Positions 59,301-64,000 of a DNA stretch of 64,000 nucleotides are shown here, piece by piece. Under the pieces are notes generated by a model that saw only the letters and a program-made list of their open reading frames with translations, was not told the origin of the DNA and searched no databases. Each line of letters opens with the position of its first letter. Within the stretch, counting starts at the first letter, position 1. The stretch comes from Trileptium ribeirensis (Eukaryota; Nematoda; Enoplea; Enoplida; Thoracostomopsidae), in contig JASANE010010021.1 of the NCBI GenBank assembly GCA_030248225.1, positions 1 through 64,000 of the forward strand, read 5' to 3'. Both the position numbers and the translations under genes were made by a program.

Positions 59301-62125
59301 ACTTTATCGCACGTCAAAAAAATCTTAAAAAATTTTTTTTGCATCAATCTAGCTTTCGCGTCTTTAACTGGCGCATTTAATATTAACTTCGAACGATCGG
59401 GTCAACACACAAAAAACAACAGCACCAGTATTTCGATGAAGATAATTCGGTAATATTAAGCACCTATAGACAGTCAAACCGTGAATTGATGCTGGCATTT
59501 ATTAGTTTGATTATATAAAAAACCCCAGAATATTTAATACAAATATCGTTATTCCGGCTTAGAAAATAAGGGGATAATTGGCGATGAAAGCCATGTAACA
59601 AAAGTGATTTAAATGACCCTTCACATTCGTATACAGAAAATATTAACGAGCCTAAGAGATTAAAACTTCTTCGTTCGTGCAATATTTCCAATGTAAAAGT
59701 TTTAAAGCTATTCGTTCTTTGTTCCCAGCTACATACATTATAAACCTTTCAACAACACGGAACAGCGATTTACTTTCAGAAAACGCCGCCACAGCCCGCA
59801 ATTTAAGCTGCCGCAGTTTTCGCTTCTTGCACATTATATTTTGACGTCGGTTAAATCTTTAAAATCTTTGACTTTTCATTCGGTATAATAAAAAAACTAA
59901 CAAGCTATTATACTAAATGTCATAATGATGCTAAGATGTGTTATAAATATAATTTTAAATGTTTTGGATTACATTTCCCTGACAAACACACGCTGCAACA
60001 ACCACATATTTAATATCTAGCGATTATTGACTGCAGCAAATTAACGACAGTTCTGGAGGGATCAATAATAGGTCTATAGCTGTCAACAAAATCATGGTGA
60101 CTCAATACGTGACAAACATTTGTAATTAGCTTGATAAACCTAAACTTTTATACATAAATTCCTTCGAAGAAAAACGTCAGACGAATTAAACGAACTGCTA
60201 ACAGCTTTTGAGCATTCCGAAAGAGCGGAAGAATACACCTGAACTATTTATGCGGGCTTTAGCACAGTATAATAGAATCGTCGAGGGCGTGTGTCCATAA
60301 TTTTGGGACCAGATTCAGCAAGCGGCAATCGTCCGTAAACATTGGTCCTTCCGAGACATAATCCACTTCTGAGATTATTCCAAGATACGTATCTTAAGCA
60401 AAAGTCACCCTGTCGGCGCTTTCACAAAAAAAATATCATGATTCACTCACTTCACATGACGCCATGGCAAGCATTGACATTGTCAAAACAAAAACCCATA
60501 TCGAGACGCTAAACATTTCAGATAAAGCTGGATACGCCCCTAGATTAATGAGGCATTGTTAAAACAGATAACCGGAAATACCGAGAACAGACACAAAGAG
60601 ATCAGAAAGCCGCCGCCGACAAAGTTAAGACTCTTTCGAACTGAACGTTTAAGCTTTCAACTTCTGAAATTATGCAAATTTTTTTTCTGTAAACGTAGCT
60701 AATCTATTATATATATTATTATAGGGAATTAAATAAGGAACTTTATCTGCGAAGTTAGCTTAAACGCTGTTGTGCGATACTGCGATATGGGGGCTATCAT
60801 AGGCCACATTTTTTTCATAATTTTTCCAGGTTACTATCTGTAAACATAGGCTGAACAAGCCGAGATCGACATGTCGTTTTTAGCAGACCTAAAACACATC
60901 CAACCGTTTCATAAGTGTAAGTCGCTAACCCATGAACTAATTGAGATCTGTTCGACTCAGCTCGTAAATGAGGTTCGAATAGCACCAATATTGTCGCTGT
61001 ATCCATAAAATTGATAAATTTCGACCTGGGGGTCTAAGGAAATTATACAAATTTTTTTTGTAATGTTAATACACGAGTCATTAGCTTCGTCAAACTTCTC
61101 AAATTTCGTAAAATAGTTATCTCGGTCGTGGACATTTTCATCATTATCAGCGGAAAGCGGAATAAATAAGTAATATAAAGATGAGATGGCTTTAAATGTG
61201 CTGAAAATGGTTGTTCACTGCACCGAAACTGACTCTTTACGTTTTCATCTTTTGCCTTTCTTCAAATATAACTAATGGATTCAGGAAGCTACATTACTCG
61301 CCAAAAATGAGTTTAGCTCACATCGCGACTCGCCCAAAATAAGTTTGTTCGAGCAATATAATTTATTAGTTTAAATAGTTTCGAAATTTCGAGCGACCAC
61401 TTGTTGGAAATGCGACATTTTTTTTGGCGCGTGTATACTGTAAATTTATGGTTGCTTGATTTATGGATCATCATGTTGTGTCTAGTTTTCGCGCCCTATC
61501 AGTGTGATATATGCACTAACAGTCGATTAACAGCCGCGACGTGCTTAATTTGCCAATCCTGTTTTAGGAGCCAAGCGTGCATGGAGCGATTGCAATAGAC
61601 ACATGCCACGAAATTTTGAAAGATCCTGATGACATACACCGCGTACGGATTTTCGTAAAGGTGCTGAGTCAGTTGGAGTACGACAACGTGGAAACGTCGT
61701 CGATACGTGATCTTATTCAGTTGGTAGACAACTGTATCGATGTAAGCTGCTTAGGGCTTTAATCATTTTAAAGTATTTAGTATTGTGCACCATTTGAAGT
61801 TGCTTGATAAAATTGTGCTCCCTTTTAACAGCTATGGGTTTGTGTATTTTAAATACAATACTCGCCAATTATTGACAAGTTTTGAACGAACGTCGAGCTT
61901 AATTTGAACACATTTTGTATCCATGAGCGTATCTCGTACACCATTCAAATAACCAAATTTTTCGAACAAAACAGTCATTTTTTGTACTGAGCGAATTGAA
62001 CACTGACTGTAATGATTTAATAGTTCTGTTTTTCTGAAGTAGTGTTTTAGGAAGCTGGTCATGATCAAAAACAGACTGCGAAAATGCTTCAGAAAGTTGC
62101 CGATAAGCTAACCGAAATCATTGAG
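26251..62125 (+). CDS. NCAPG: Condensin complex subunit 3 (NCAPG/CAP-G), C-terminal half, seven exons
   Basis: HEAT-repeat subunit of condensin I, which binds the kleisin subunit and DNA during mitotic chromosome compaction. Exons: 26251-26358, 27711-27830, 30380-30562, 32632-32813, 37054-37219, 61568-61741, 62051-62125. All have AG acceptors and GT donors and the junction phases agree, including the phase-2 join where CG plus A makes Arg. About 336 codons are covered. The order of conserved blocks (KCLSITCEMLK, YIRNLAFRGIGLCCL, LRVLFDLLILYG, AEGICKLLLH, LRSCIGTFLPIFAFS, NQEAIQEAFF, SPLAKVDINNV, CHEIL) is that of NCAPG's Cnd3 region. The N-terminal HEAT half is not in the window as far as I can see, and the protein may continue beyond the last exon. 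Whether this locus is a working gene is not shown. Confidence 0.92.
26497..26839. mobile_element. MITE of the CTGGCCTGTCCACA family, IR2 right arm
   Basis: Mirror of 18778-19108 with 5-bp flanks GGTCT (26492-26496 and 26840-26844). It lies in the NCAPG intron between the exons at 26251 and 27711. Differs from its mirror by small indels in the poly-G tracts. Confidence 0.8.
27246..27494 (+). other. Unrecognised 82-codon open frame
   Basis: Open frame in an NCAPG intron, translation identical in both IR2 arms. Central part KTFDHKEESNLCIKTWMTEY looks protein-like, but there is no family match that I know, and it does not fit between the flanking NCAPG exons. It may be a chance frame or the end of an unknown element. 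Confidence 0.2.
27711..27830 (+). CDS. NCAPG: NCAPG exon: YIRNLAFRGIGLCCL block
   Basis: Acceptor tttttctggttcag, 40 codons, donor CAG|GTATGA. The peptide pattern Asp-Pro-x-x-Arg-x-x-Ala-x-x-x-x-Gly-x-Cys-Cys-Leu is the best-conserved block of the Cnd3 domain. Identical to the left-arm copy. Confidence 0.93.
27831..28426. other. Intron segment, repeat-like but unclassified
   Basis: Overlapping open frames on the minus strand (27874-28173) and plus strand (28044-28385) exist in both IR2 arms. None has a recognisable motif. The last 90 bases match the 240-bp repeat unit that resumes after the Helitron at 29104. Confidence 0.35.
28427..29103 (+). mobile_element. Non-autonomous Helitron with inferable empty site
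   Basis: Starts TCGAGTGGAATGAG and ends with hairpin GCTCGCAAGCGAGC, TTCA, CTGG (29100-29103) followed by T, as Helitrons do (5' TC, 3' CTRR, host T). Sequence on both sides belongs to a 240-bp repeat unit: the left flank 'ggtaatttgaatgcggcgtattt' and right flank 'atgttttgggtcatatgaagtgttgtgacg' are contiguous in the next unit at about 29320-29375. No coding content. Confidence 0.72.
29104..29565 (+). repeat. 240-bp direct repeat block
   Basis: Unit copies start near 29104 and 29344 ('gtgttgtgacg...ttttggcttttgtagac', exactly 240 bp apart), with a partial third copy from about 29508 ('cttcgcaatgtaatc.ctaagag') and an earlier partial one at about 28330-28425. Confidence 0.65.
29831..29940 (+). 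mobile_element. tRNA-derived SINE, IR2 right arm
   Basis: A-box-like GGATTAGAGCGG, then the B box ATGTTCGATCCC at about 29872-29883, in the spacing of a tRNA gene, followed by a pyrimidine-bearing body. Not a functional tRNA: no acceptor stem pairing. Sits in the NCAPG intron, sense orientation. Confidence 0.6.
30380..30562 (+). CDS. NCAPG: NCAPG exon: LRVLFDLLILYG block
   Basis: Acceptor aaatattatag, 61 codons, donor GAA|GTGAGT. Contains VQVKKTTLRVLFDLLILYG followed by an acidic linker (VESEDPN) and ADSILSLFVEML, the expected HEAT helices and acidic loop. Phase 0 at both ends. Confidence 0.93.
30975..32060 (-). pseudogene. LINE reverse transcriptase fossil (IR2 right arm)
   Basis: Mirror of 13560-14660 with the same broken blocks, including the Asp-to-His change in the catalytic box (around 31765-31775). 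A few indels differ between arms (e.g. three extra bases near 30996). Lies antisense in an NCAPG intron. Confidence 0.75.
32088..32604 (+). mobile_element. Helitron-family 3' portion ending 27 bp before an NCAPG exon
   Basis: Shares phrases with 1-829 and 35480-35726 ('ttatcaagcacgctggatac.atggttttgctatctag', later 'tagggtggtacatgtacat'). Ends CTAG (32601-32604) then T, after CGCTCGCTCCGTTTCAC; the terminal hairpin has decayed. The exon acceptor is at 32630-32631, so the element forms most of the upstream intron flank. Confidence 0.6.
32632..32813 (+). CDS. NCAPG: NCAPG exon: AEGICKLLLH...FLPIFAFSC block
   Basis: Acceptor tgcatttttag, 60 codons plus two bases, donor TCG|GTAAGC. Peptide runs from ESELHFLIAEGICKLLL through LCRLTLMWFCD to LRSCIGTFLPIFAFSC. 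This matches the NCAPG segment with Glu-Gly-(Leu/Ile)-x-Lys-Leu and Leu-Arg-x-Cys-(Ile/Leu)-Gly-x-Phe. Phase 2 end fits the phase-2 start at 37054. Confidence 0.93.
33060..34250. mobile_element. Helitron-family sequence, IR2 right arm outer part
   Basis: Non-coding. Contains G-rich short direct repeats around 33430-33530 ('ccggttcattgcc' twice) that recur at 63610-63745, and the 'cacgctggatacgatggttttgctatctaga' phrase family. Open frames here are low-complexity and appear on both strands. Confidence 0.5.
34255..34395 (+). mobile_element. Mariner-like MITE, IR2 right arm
   Basis: Ends GTGACGGCCAGAAATAAG and, inverted, AGTCGCGACCAAAAATAAG. Core shares 'atcgat..gaaatt' runs with the related copy at 37911-38040. 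Boundaries approximate. Confidence 0.4.
34421..35479 (+). mobile_element. Helitron2-like element with asymmetric terminal inverted repeats
   Basis: Begins TCAGAACGTAGTGGAGAT and ends with an internal inverted copy CTCTACTACGTTCTG, then ATCTCGATAGAGTTA, CTAG (35476-35479), T. The 5' repeat is terminal and the 3' one lies about 20 bp inside the end, the layout described for Helitron2/Helentron-type elements. Interior holds roughly 260-bp repeats marked by 'tagtaaaatgataaatgccgatg' (34735, 34999; spellings vary). The IR2 boundary at 34819 cuts it. Confidence 0.68.
35480..35726 (+). mobile_element. Helitron-family 3' fragment
   Basis: Matches the last 250 bp of the copy at 1-829 and ends with the perfect hairpin CTCGCTTGCGAG, TTA, CTAG (35723-35726) and T. 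Lies between two Helitron2-like elements. Confidence 0.65.
35771..36400 (+). mobile_element. Helitron2-like element, short copy
   Basis: Starts TCAGAACGTAG (35771), with a second 'aacgtagtggagatt' following, and ends CACTACGTTCTG, AATCTCGATAGAATTA, CTGG (36397-36400), T. Same family as 34421-35479 with one internal repeat unit only. Both copies are preceded by TTTTG. Confidence 0.68.
36401..37053. other. Intron segment, nothing recognised
   Basis: Apparently single-copy intronic sequence leading to the acceptor aatcagttttag at 37042-37053. No open frame or repeat found. Confidence 0.5.
37054..37219 (+). CDS. NCAPG: NCAPG exon: NQEAIQEAFF...SPLAKVDINNV block
   Basis: Begins with one base completing an Arg codon from the previous exon, then 55 codons, donor AAA|GTTAGT. 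Peptide has RNQEAIQEAFFMIVRTLL, APIDSPLAKVDINNVSSFL and LSPNAPGAK, aligning residue for residue in pattern with the Ser-Pro-Leu-Ala-x-(Val/Ile)-Asp-Ile-x-Asn-Val block of NCAPG. First exon outside IR2, so it proves the right arm is in gene order. Confidence 0.93.
37911..38040 (+). mobile_element. Mariner-like MITE, degenerate
   Basis: Left end TACAGTCGCGGCCAAAAATCG; right end roughly inverted (gtgtcgggccatagta). AT-rich core with 'aaatcgatcgaaatta', related to 34255-34395. Confidence 0.4.
38041..38536. other. Intron segment with an unrecognised 78-codon frame
   Basis: A frame at 38276-38512 on the plus strand follows an AG, but has no family match and no good donor. Otherwise nothing. Confidence 0.3.
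38537..38926. mobile_element. MITE of the CTGGCCTGTCCACA family
   Basis: Ends CTGGCCTGTCCACAG and ACGGTGGACAGGCCA. Same G-rich flanking blocks and AT-rich middle ('aattagttgaacatgggggttt') as the copies in IR2. Target duplication not clear. Confidence 0.75.
38927..39532. other. Intron segment, nothing recognised
   Basis: AT-rich sequence with no coding evidence; a minus-strand frame at 39277-39468 has no motif. Confidence 0.45.
39535..39719. mobile_element. Tc1/mariner MITE (complete)
   Basis: 185 bp with perfect inverted ends CAGTCACGGACA and TGTCCGTGACTG and TA target duplication at 39533-39534 and 39720-39721. Interior has CGTTCGTT-type short repeats. Confidence 0.88.
39740..40020 (+). 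repeat. Two tandem units of about 160 bp
   Basis: 'gagcactatttcgagtatctacattcctttctatatttctaaac' at about 39747 (quoted only in part) recurs diverged at about 39909, each followed by a Phe-rich pyrimidine stretch. The 'aaagtaaacttg' motif links these units to those at the IR2 centre. Confidence 0.45.
40382..40739. mobile_element. MITE of the CTGGCCTGTCCACA family
   Basis: Ends CTGGCCTTGTCCACA and CTGTAGCCAAGCCAG, flanks TATTG and TATTA, consistent with a slightly decayed 5-bp duplication. Interior as in other copies. Confidence 0.72.
41350..41530 (-). repeat. Two tRNA-like sequences
   Basis: On the minus strand, CATAGCGTCCAGTCTG then a B-box-like GGGTTCGACATTG at about 41460-41472; further on TAGTTGGTTGAGC, a perfect stem GAAAGC-att-GCTTTC, then GTGGTTGAACCTG. 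They resemble tRNA A and B boxes with an anticodon-like hairpin. Could be SINE heads or tRNA pseudogenes. Confidence 0.4.
42195..42272 (-). CDS. Possible first coding exon of a Helitron Rep/helicase gene
   Basis: From an ATG (42272) 26 codons run to a strong donor AAT|GTGAGT. The peptide MPRRRKGGDLRRC...GKRRSRDN is very basic, like the N-terminus of Helitron replication proteins, and lies in an element with a Helitron 3' end. No downstream exon was found, so this would be the relic of a shortened autonomous element. Other basic N-termini (chromatin proteins) would look alike. Confidence 0.35.
42480..42575 (-). repeat. tRNA-like sequence with duplicated B-box region
   Basis: Minus strand: A-box-like TTAGCGCAGTTGATCAG, then GCCGTGTTCTATTCC, and the segment GTGTTCTATTCCA is repeated 41 bp on. 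Two mismatches from a consensus B box. Confidence 0.35.
42996..43908 (+). mobile_element. hAT family A copy 3, degenerate and shortened
   Basis: Left end CAGGAAGTAACCGGAA, right end ACTTGTTCCCT, against CAGGGAGTAACCGGAA in copy 1. Interior follows copy 1 in the same orientation with deletions totalling about 280 bp. No target duplication remains, so it is the oldest of the three. Confidence 0.75.
44013..44411 (-). pseudogene. Nematode-type cuticle collagen, C-terminal remnant
   Basis: Minus-strand Gly-X-Y repeat: PGQNGGPGD, QGPLGEAGRP, KGEPGKNGVP, then after a frame change GKPGLPGPN, GQSGAIGLRGDPGMLG and the tail GICPKYCTLDGGIFFED followed by a stop (44013-44015). The Cys-Pro-Lys-Tyr-Cys...Asp-Gly-Gly-x-Phe-Phe-Glu-Asp ending is that of a nematode cuticle collagen group (structural protein of the exoskeleton). 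Gly spacing is broken in places, a frameshift lies near 44270-44285, and upstream sequence is replaced by Helitron2-type repeat from about 44412. Dead fragment, but it identifies the host lineage. Confidence 0.82.
44412..45685 (+). mobile_element. Helitron2-like element, 5' truncated, with 330-bp internal units
   Basis: Ends TACGTTCTGCAATCTCGATAG, AGTTA, CTAG (45682-45685), T (same 3' end as 35479). Interior has three or four tandem units of 320-340 bp marked by 'taaaatgataaatgc' at 44576, 44917 and 45239 and by 'cgacccatgg'. The 5' TCAGAACGTAG end is absent; the collagen remnant abuts instead. Confidence 0.6.
45686..46600. other. GC-rich hairpin stretch, then AT-rich DNA
   Basis: 45690-45740 is GC-rich with the hairpin GCCACC-gaa-GGTGGC (45704-45718), followed by TA repeats and a T-rich segment at 45780-46080. 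No gene recognised. Confidence 0.4.
46610..47560 (+). repeat. Diverged tandem repeat, five units of 178-190 bp
   Basis: Units start near 46618, 46796, 46981, 47170 and 47360 at 'gttgtagccct.gaccagtagaatct' and run through 'ctttgtattttt.gctg', 'gacccattataactggaaac' and 'gttttcgcagt.t'. Degenerate satellite-like array. Open frames in it follow the repeat and have no coding signature. Confidence 0.78.
47561..48759. other. Intron segment, nothing recognised
   Basis: About 1.2 kb of AT-rich DNA without open frames above 60 codons of interest, repeats or known motifs. Confidence 0.45.
48768..49975 (-). mobile_element. hAT family A copy 2 (complete)
   Basis: Ends CAGGGAATAACCGGAA and TTCCGGTTACTCCCTG with an 8-bp duplication GACCCCGG (48760-48767, 49976-49983). 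Inverted relative to copy 1 and clearly homologous along its whole length. A 111-codon plus-strand frame (48931-49266) is partly kept in copy 1 but matches no transposase block that I know. Subterminal CCGGAA/CCGGTT arrays at both ends. Confidence 0.92.
49984..51900. other. Unclassified, GC-richer segment
   Basis: 49984-50250 is clearly GC-richer than its surroundings and continuous with 48700-48760 if hAT copy 2 is removed, which makes it a candidate for an older element or gene fragment. No family recognised. The rest is ordinary AT-rich sequence. Confidence 0.35.
52440..53040 (+). repeat. Diverged tandem repeat of about 180 bp
   Basis: Three or more units, starting near 52467, 52640 and 52813 at 'gaagaaactgc.ag..ttca', then 'ttcctggag.aaatcttaagatatttcaatttt' and 'gtcgggtttagg'. 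An older, weaker unit may lie at 51900-52100. Confidence 0.65.
53041..54880. other. Intron segment, nothing recognised
   Basis: Unclassified; minus-strand frames at 53070-53342 and 53696-54016 lack motifs. Confidence 0.4.
54884..54920 (+). other. G-quadruplex-type motif
   Basis: Five G tracts of three or more (54884-54887, 54893-54895, 54900-54903, 54912-54914, 54916-54920) on one strand within 37 bases, in otherwise AT-rich DNA. Folding is inferred from the pattern only. Confidence 0.55.
55553..55918. other. Array of eight consecutive hairpins
   Basis: Inverted repeats at 55553-55574 (ACCAGCG/CGCTGGT), 55603-55625 (TACCAGTG/CACTGGTA), 55660-55672 (GAGGA/TCCTC), 55678-55699 (CTGTTCGC/GCGAACAG), 55714-55731 (GTCCTCA/TGAGGAC, loop TTCG), 55732-55757 (GGTCGTGACGG/CCGTCACGGCC with one G-T pair), 55795-55812 (CCTACC/GGTAGG) and 55881-55918 (GTAGAGC/GCTCTAC enclosing GAGCATGG/CCATGCTC). 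Loops are 3-10 bases. No protein family fits. More hairpins lie upstream at 55172-55189, 55376-55400 and 55405-55424. Function unknown: structured RNA, fold-back element or a terminus of an unknown transposon are all open. Confidence 0.75.
56170..56450 (+). repeat. Dispersed GCCTTTATGGCC motif
   Basis: GCCTTTATGGCC occurs at about 56169, 56363 and 56433, and a variant GCTTTTATGGGC at about 56080, in a region of irregular AT-rich repeats. Meaning unclear. Confidence 0.4.
57120..57510 (+). repeat. Minisatellite of about 50-54 bp units
   Basis: Seven or eight units of the form 'aaaatgttg.ccatta..ctgtgg.caggatt.ttggt.gttcg'. The first units are multiples of three, which keeps a 171-codon frame (56957-57472) open with a repeated RKNVVHYTMDRIFGS peptide; I regard this as a by-product. 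Confidence 0.8.
57511..61567. other. 3' part of the 24-kb NCAPG intron, nothing firm
   Basis: Four kilobases of AT-rich DNA. Short frames at 57780-57965, 58073-58255, 58252-58440 (plus) and 59652-59834 (minus) have no recognised domain or convincing splice sites. Confidence 0.4.
61568..61741 (+). CDS. NCAPG: NCAPG exon: CHEIL block
   Basis: Acceptor ccaatcctgttttag, 58 codons, donor GAT|GTAAGC. Peptide has AIAIDTCHEILKDPDD and RIFVKVLSQLEYDN, matching the Cys-x-Glu-Ile-Leu and Arg-(Val/Ile)-(Tyr/Phe)-x-Lys-x-Leu-Ser-x-Leu-Glu blocks of NCAPG, which in relatives follow directly after the block in the 37054 exon. Phase 0 at both ends. Confidence 0.92.
62051..62125 (+). CDS. NCAPG: NCAPG exon: C-terminal helix
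   Basis: Acceptor gtagtgttttag, 25 codons, donor GAG|GTATGT. Peptide AKMLQKVADKLTEIIE is the last helix of the Cnd3 region. Phase 0, 309 bp after the previous exon. Confidence 0.82.
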
Positions 62126-62418
62126 GTATGTTATGTTTACGCAGCAAAATTTGCTCTTTTTGCAAGTTTTGTTTTGCTGTACCGTCACGTTATGGATTAG
62201 CTTTAAATTCCACTTAACAGTATTGCTGTTCCTGATCCAAAGTATTCCATTAACCGATTCAAAGTTAAATTGCTGAACACTTTTGCGCTTGTTCGTTACA
62301 TCTGTTAACCCCATGCCATCATAGTTTACAGTTACATGGTGTACGCGCGTCAAAAATATGACTGGTGAGTTTTGGGAAGAAACAAAACAAAATATCTGCC
62401 AACTACTGAACAGACTTC

Positions 62419-62838
62419 TTATCTGCTATATGGCGCTTTAGATTTCCGCAAGTTCCAACGCCATTCGAACAAAGTTATTAATATTGGTCTCGACCGGAGA
62501 AAAATAATTTGACGCGAATAAAGTTTGTGCAAATCTTGGACACAAGTATTTAATATTAGAGGCTCGTCACATAAAAATGTGTGAGAAGCAAAAATAATAG
62601 TTTTGCTCTCTTTATACAAACTATATTCCAATGTAACGACAATCTGTGGTTTAGTTGCTGAGATTGGCTCTTTGCGATCGGGTATGGGGATTTTAACACC
62701 GAAATTTTCTCTACTGTGTATAACCGCATTATTATATACTTCGTATTTATTTACATAGAATATATTTACAACCGCATAGTGGAGACATTCAACTACAACT
62801 ACAATACACGATATAATTATATAACCGAATAGGATCAC
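62419..62838 (-). CDS. Hypothetical 139-residue protein
   Basis: Longest non-repetitive open frame in the window, antisense within or just after the NCAPG 3' region. Residues 1-20 are hydrophobic (ILFGYIIISCIVVVV), like a signal anchor, followed by a polar part with Cys residues and a basic tail. No family recognised, no homologous piece elsewhere in the window. In DNA of this composition one chance frame of this length in 64 kb would not be surprising. Confidence 0.3.
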   Translation of the reverse strand: MILFGYIIISCIVVVVECLHYAVVNIFYVNKYEVYNNAVIHSRENFGVKIPIPDRKEPISATKPQIVVTLEYSLYKESKTIIFASHTFLCDEPLILNTCVQDLHKLYSRQIIFLRSRPILITLFEWRWNLRKSKAPYSR

Positions 62839-63199
62839 AAAAATGTATGTTGAAAAATAGTTGTCCGGAAAGTGTGTGATTAAAAATCTCGGGGGTTGGC
62901 TTGGAAGGTTAGGGGGTCGCCTCCATGTAAACAGACTTCCATATGACTTTCCTGCCTATATAAAAACATGAAAAATGATGCAGGGTTAACACTTTATTTT
63001 AGCACTTGGGTCCGTCTCATTTTGAGTTATAATGCTTTTCATTCGAGATGAGAGATGGAGAACGCCATGCAGAATCCTATCGCCAGTAACCTGTGAGTAA
63101 AAATGGAGGGAGCAACAAATTATTATGCTACTGACTTGTTCAAAGCGTGATAGGGTGCCCTGACCTATTACCAAATAATCGAAATTTCGTATTTTCCGG

Positions 63200-64000
63200 A
63201 CTTCCAAATTCACGATTTTAACAATTTCGATAGATTTTTAATTTTCGGTTGATTTTTTGGACTAGTCATATTTCTGAACTTCACTTTTGGTGTTACAGCT
63301 TGTTGAAACGGATTGAGTGGAGTTTCCCGTACGGGCGGTATATATTTGGGAAAATCACCTCTTGGGGTAACATACAACTCACCTTCGTGTGGATTAACCA
63401 CAACGAAATTTTCTCTTTTGTGCCCTTCAGTTTAACACTAAGAGTTCTGACCACATCCTTTCGGGTCAAAATGGCAAAAATCACTCGACTGGTGCCGTTT
63501 TATTGTTAATGATCTCGATTACAGGAATGTAGTCTGTGGTCATTTGCCTGGTCGTGTATTGCTGCCTGGGCATCAAGAATGGTCTATATATAGGCCTGGA
63601 CTCTCCAAATTGGTTGAGGGGCCTGGCATTTTTCGGTTCCCCCTGGTTCAGAACAGGTGCCCCCGGTTCGTGCCCCTTGGCAAAATTTTGGGCTCCCCCG
63701 GTTCGTGCCCCTTGGCAAAATTTTGGGCTCCCCCGGTTCGTTGTCGCTAGGCAGATTTTTTGTTTCCAATGTATCCAAAGTATGTAAAATTTGATCAAAA
63801 TTTGTACTAAAATTGCGTTCTGAAGCAAAAAATTTCGCAAAATTTGTTAAAAATTTGCTTCAAAATCACTTTTTCTCTCCATCAAACGCGTTTGGCAGTG
63901 TTTCTGATACGATTTTTAACCGTTTTTCTCTTGGAAAAATGCTCACTGGCAAAATCGGGCGCGCCCGGTTCGGAACCAGGAGGCCCCTTGGCAAAATTTT
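63200..64000. mobile_element. Helitron-family repeat with 34-bp tandem units, runs off the window
   Basis: Shares with 33400-33730 the phrases 'tggcatttttcggttccccctggtt' and 'gtttctga.acgatttttaa' (in part), in the same orientation. 63655-63745 has tandem units of about 34 bp around 'ggttcgtgccccttggcaaaatttt'. Open frames are by-products of the repeat. Confidence 0.55.

Overview
The window is repeat-laden eukaryotic DNA, AT-rich, with spliced exons. A decayed collagen tail at about 44.0-44.4 kb carries a Cys-Pro-Lys-Tyr-Cys / Asp-Gly-Gly / Phe-Phe-Glu-Asp ending that I know from nematode cuticle collagens, so I infer a nematode with large, transposon-filled introns. The species cannot be told.

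One host gene is recognisable: the condensin I HEAT-repeat subunit NCAPG (CAP-G; capg-1 in Caenorhabditis). Seven well-supported plus-strand exons lie at 26251-26358, 27711-27830, 30380-30562, 32632-32813, 37054-37219, 61568-61741 and 62051-62125, and an eighth weaker one at 23595-23688. They join in frame (phases 0,0,0,2,0,0) and follow the order of the C-terminal (Cnd3) half of the protein. The intron from 37220 to 61567 is 24 kb. No 5' half of the gene was found in the window.

Layout. 1-3452: Helitron-family sequence and a complete non-autonomous hAT element. 3453-10789: inverted repeat IR1, arms of about 2.76 kb around a 1-kb spacer, with a second hAT family inserted only in the right arm. 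10802-34819: inverted repeat IR2, arms of about 11.8 kb around a 0.34-kb spacer. The two palindromes are 12 bp apart. IR2 duplicates in inverted orientation a piece of NCAPG containing four certain exons and the weaker fifth. The right arm is the copy in line with the downstream exons. The left copy has a 1-bp deletion at an exon end and is a decaying antisense duplicate. Both arms share a LINE reverse-transcriptase fossil, a truncated LINE with target duplication, a tRNA-derived SINE, a Helitron with an inferable empty site, a hAT and a MITE, so these predate the duplication.

34820-36400: Helitron2-like elements with asymmetric terminal inverted repeats. 37-61 kb (one intron): MITEs, a Tc1/mariner MITE, a minus-strand Helitron with a possible first coding exon, two more hAT-A copies, the collagen remnant, satellites, a G-quadruplex motif, a dense array of eight hairpins at 55553-55918, and a minisatellite. 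61.5-62.1 kb: last NCAPG exons seen. 63.2-64.0 kb: Helitron-family repeat again.

If a transcript starts upstream of IR2 and reads into the downstream exons, its intronic RNA would hold antisense and then sense copies of the same NCAPG exons in an approximately 11.8-kb hairpin. This is the most unusual biological possibility here. It must first be separated from an assembly artefact; the one-arm hAT insertion with its target duplication, the spacers and the arm-specific mutations argue against a simple read artefact.
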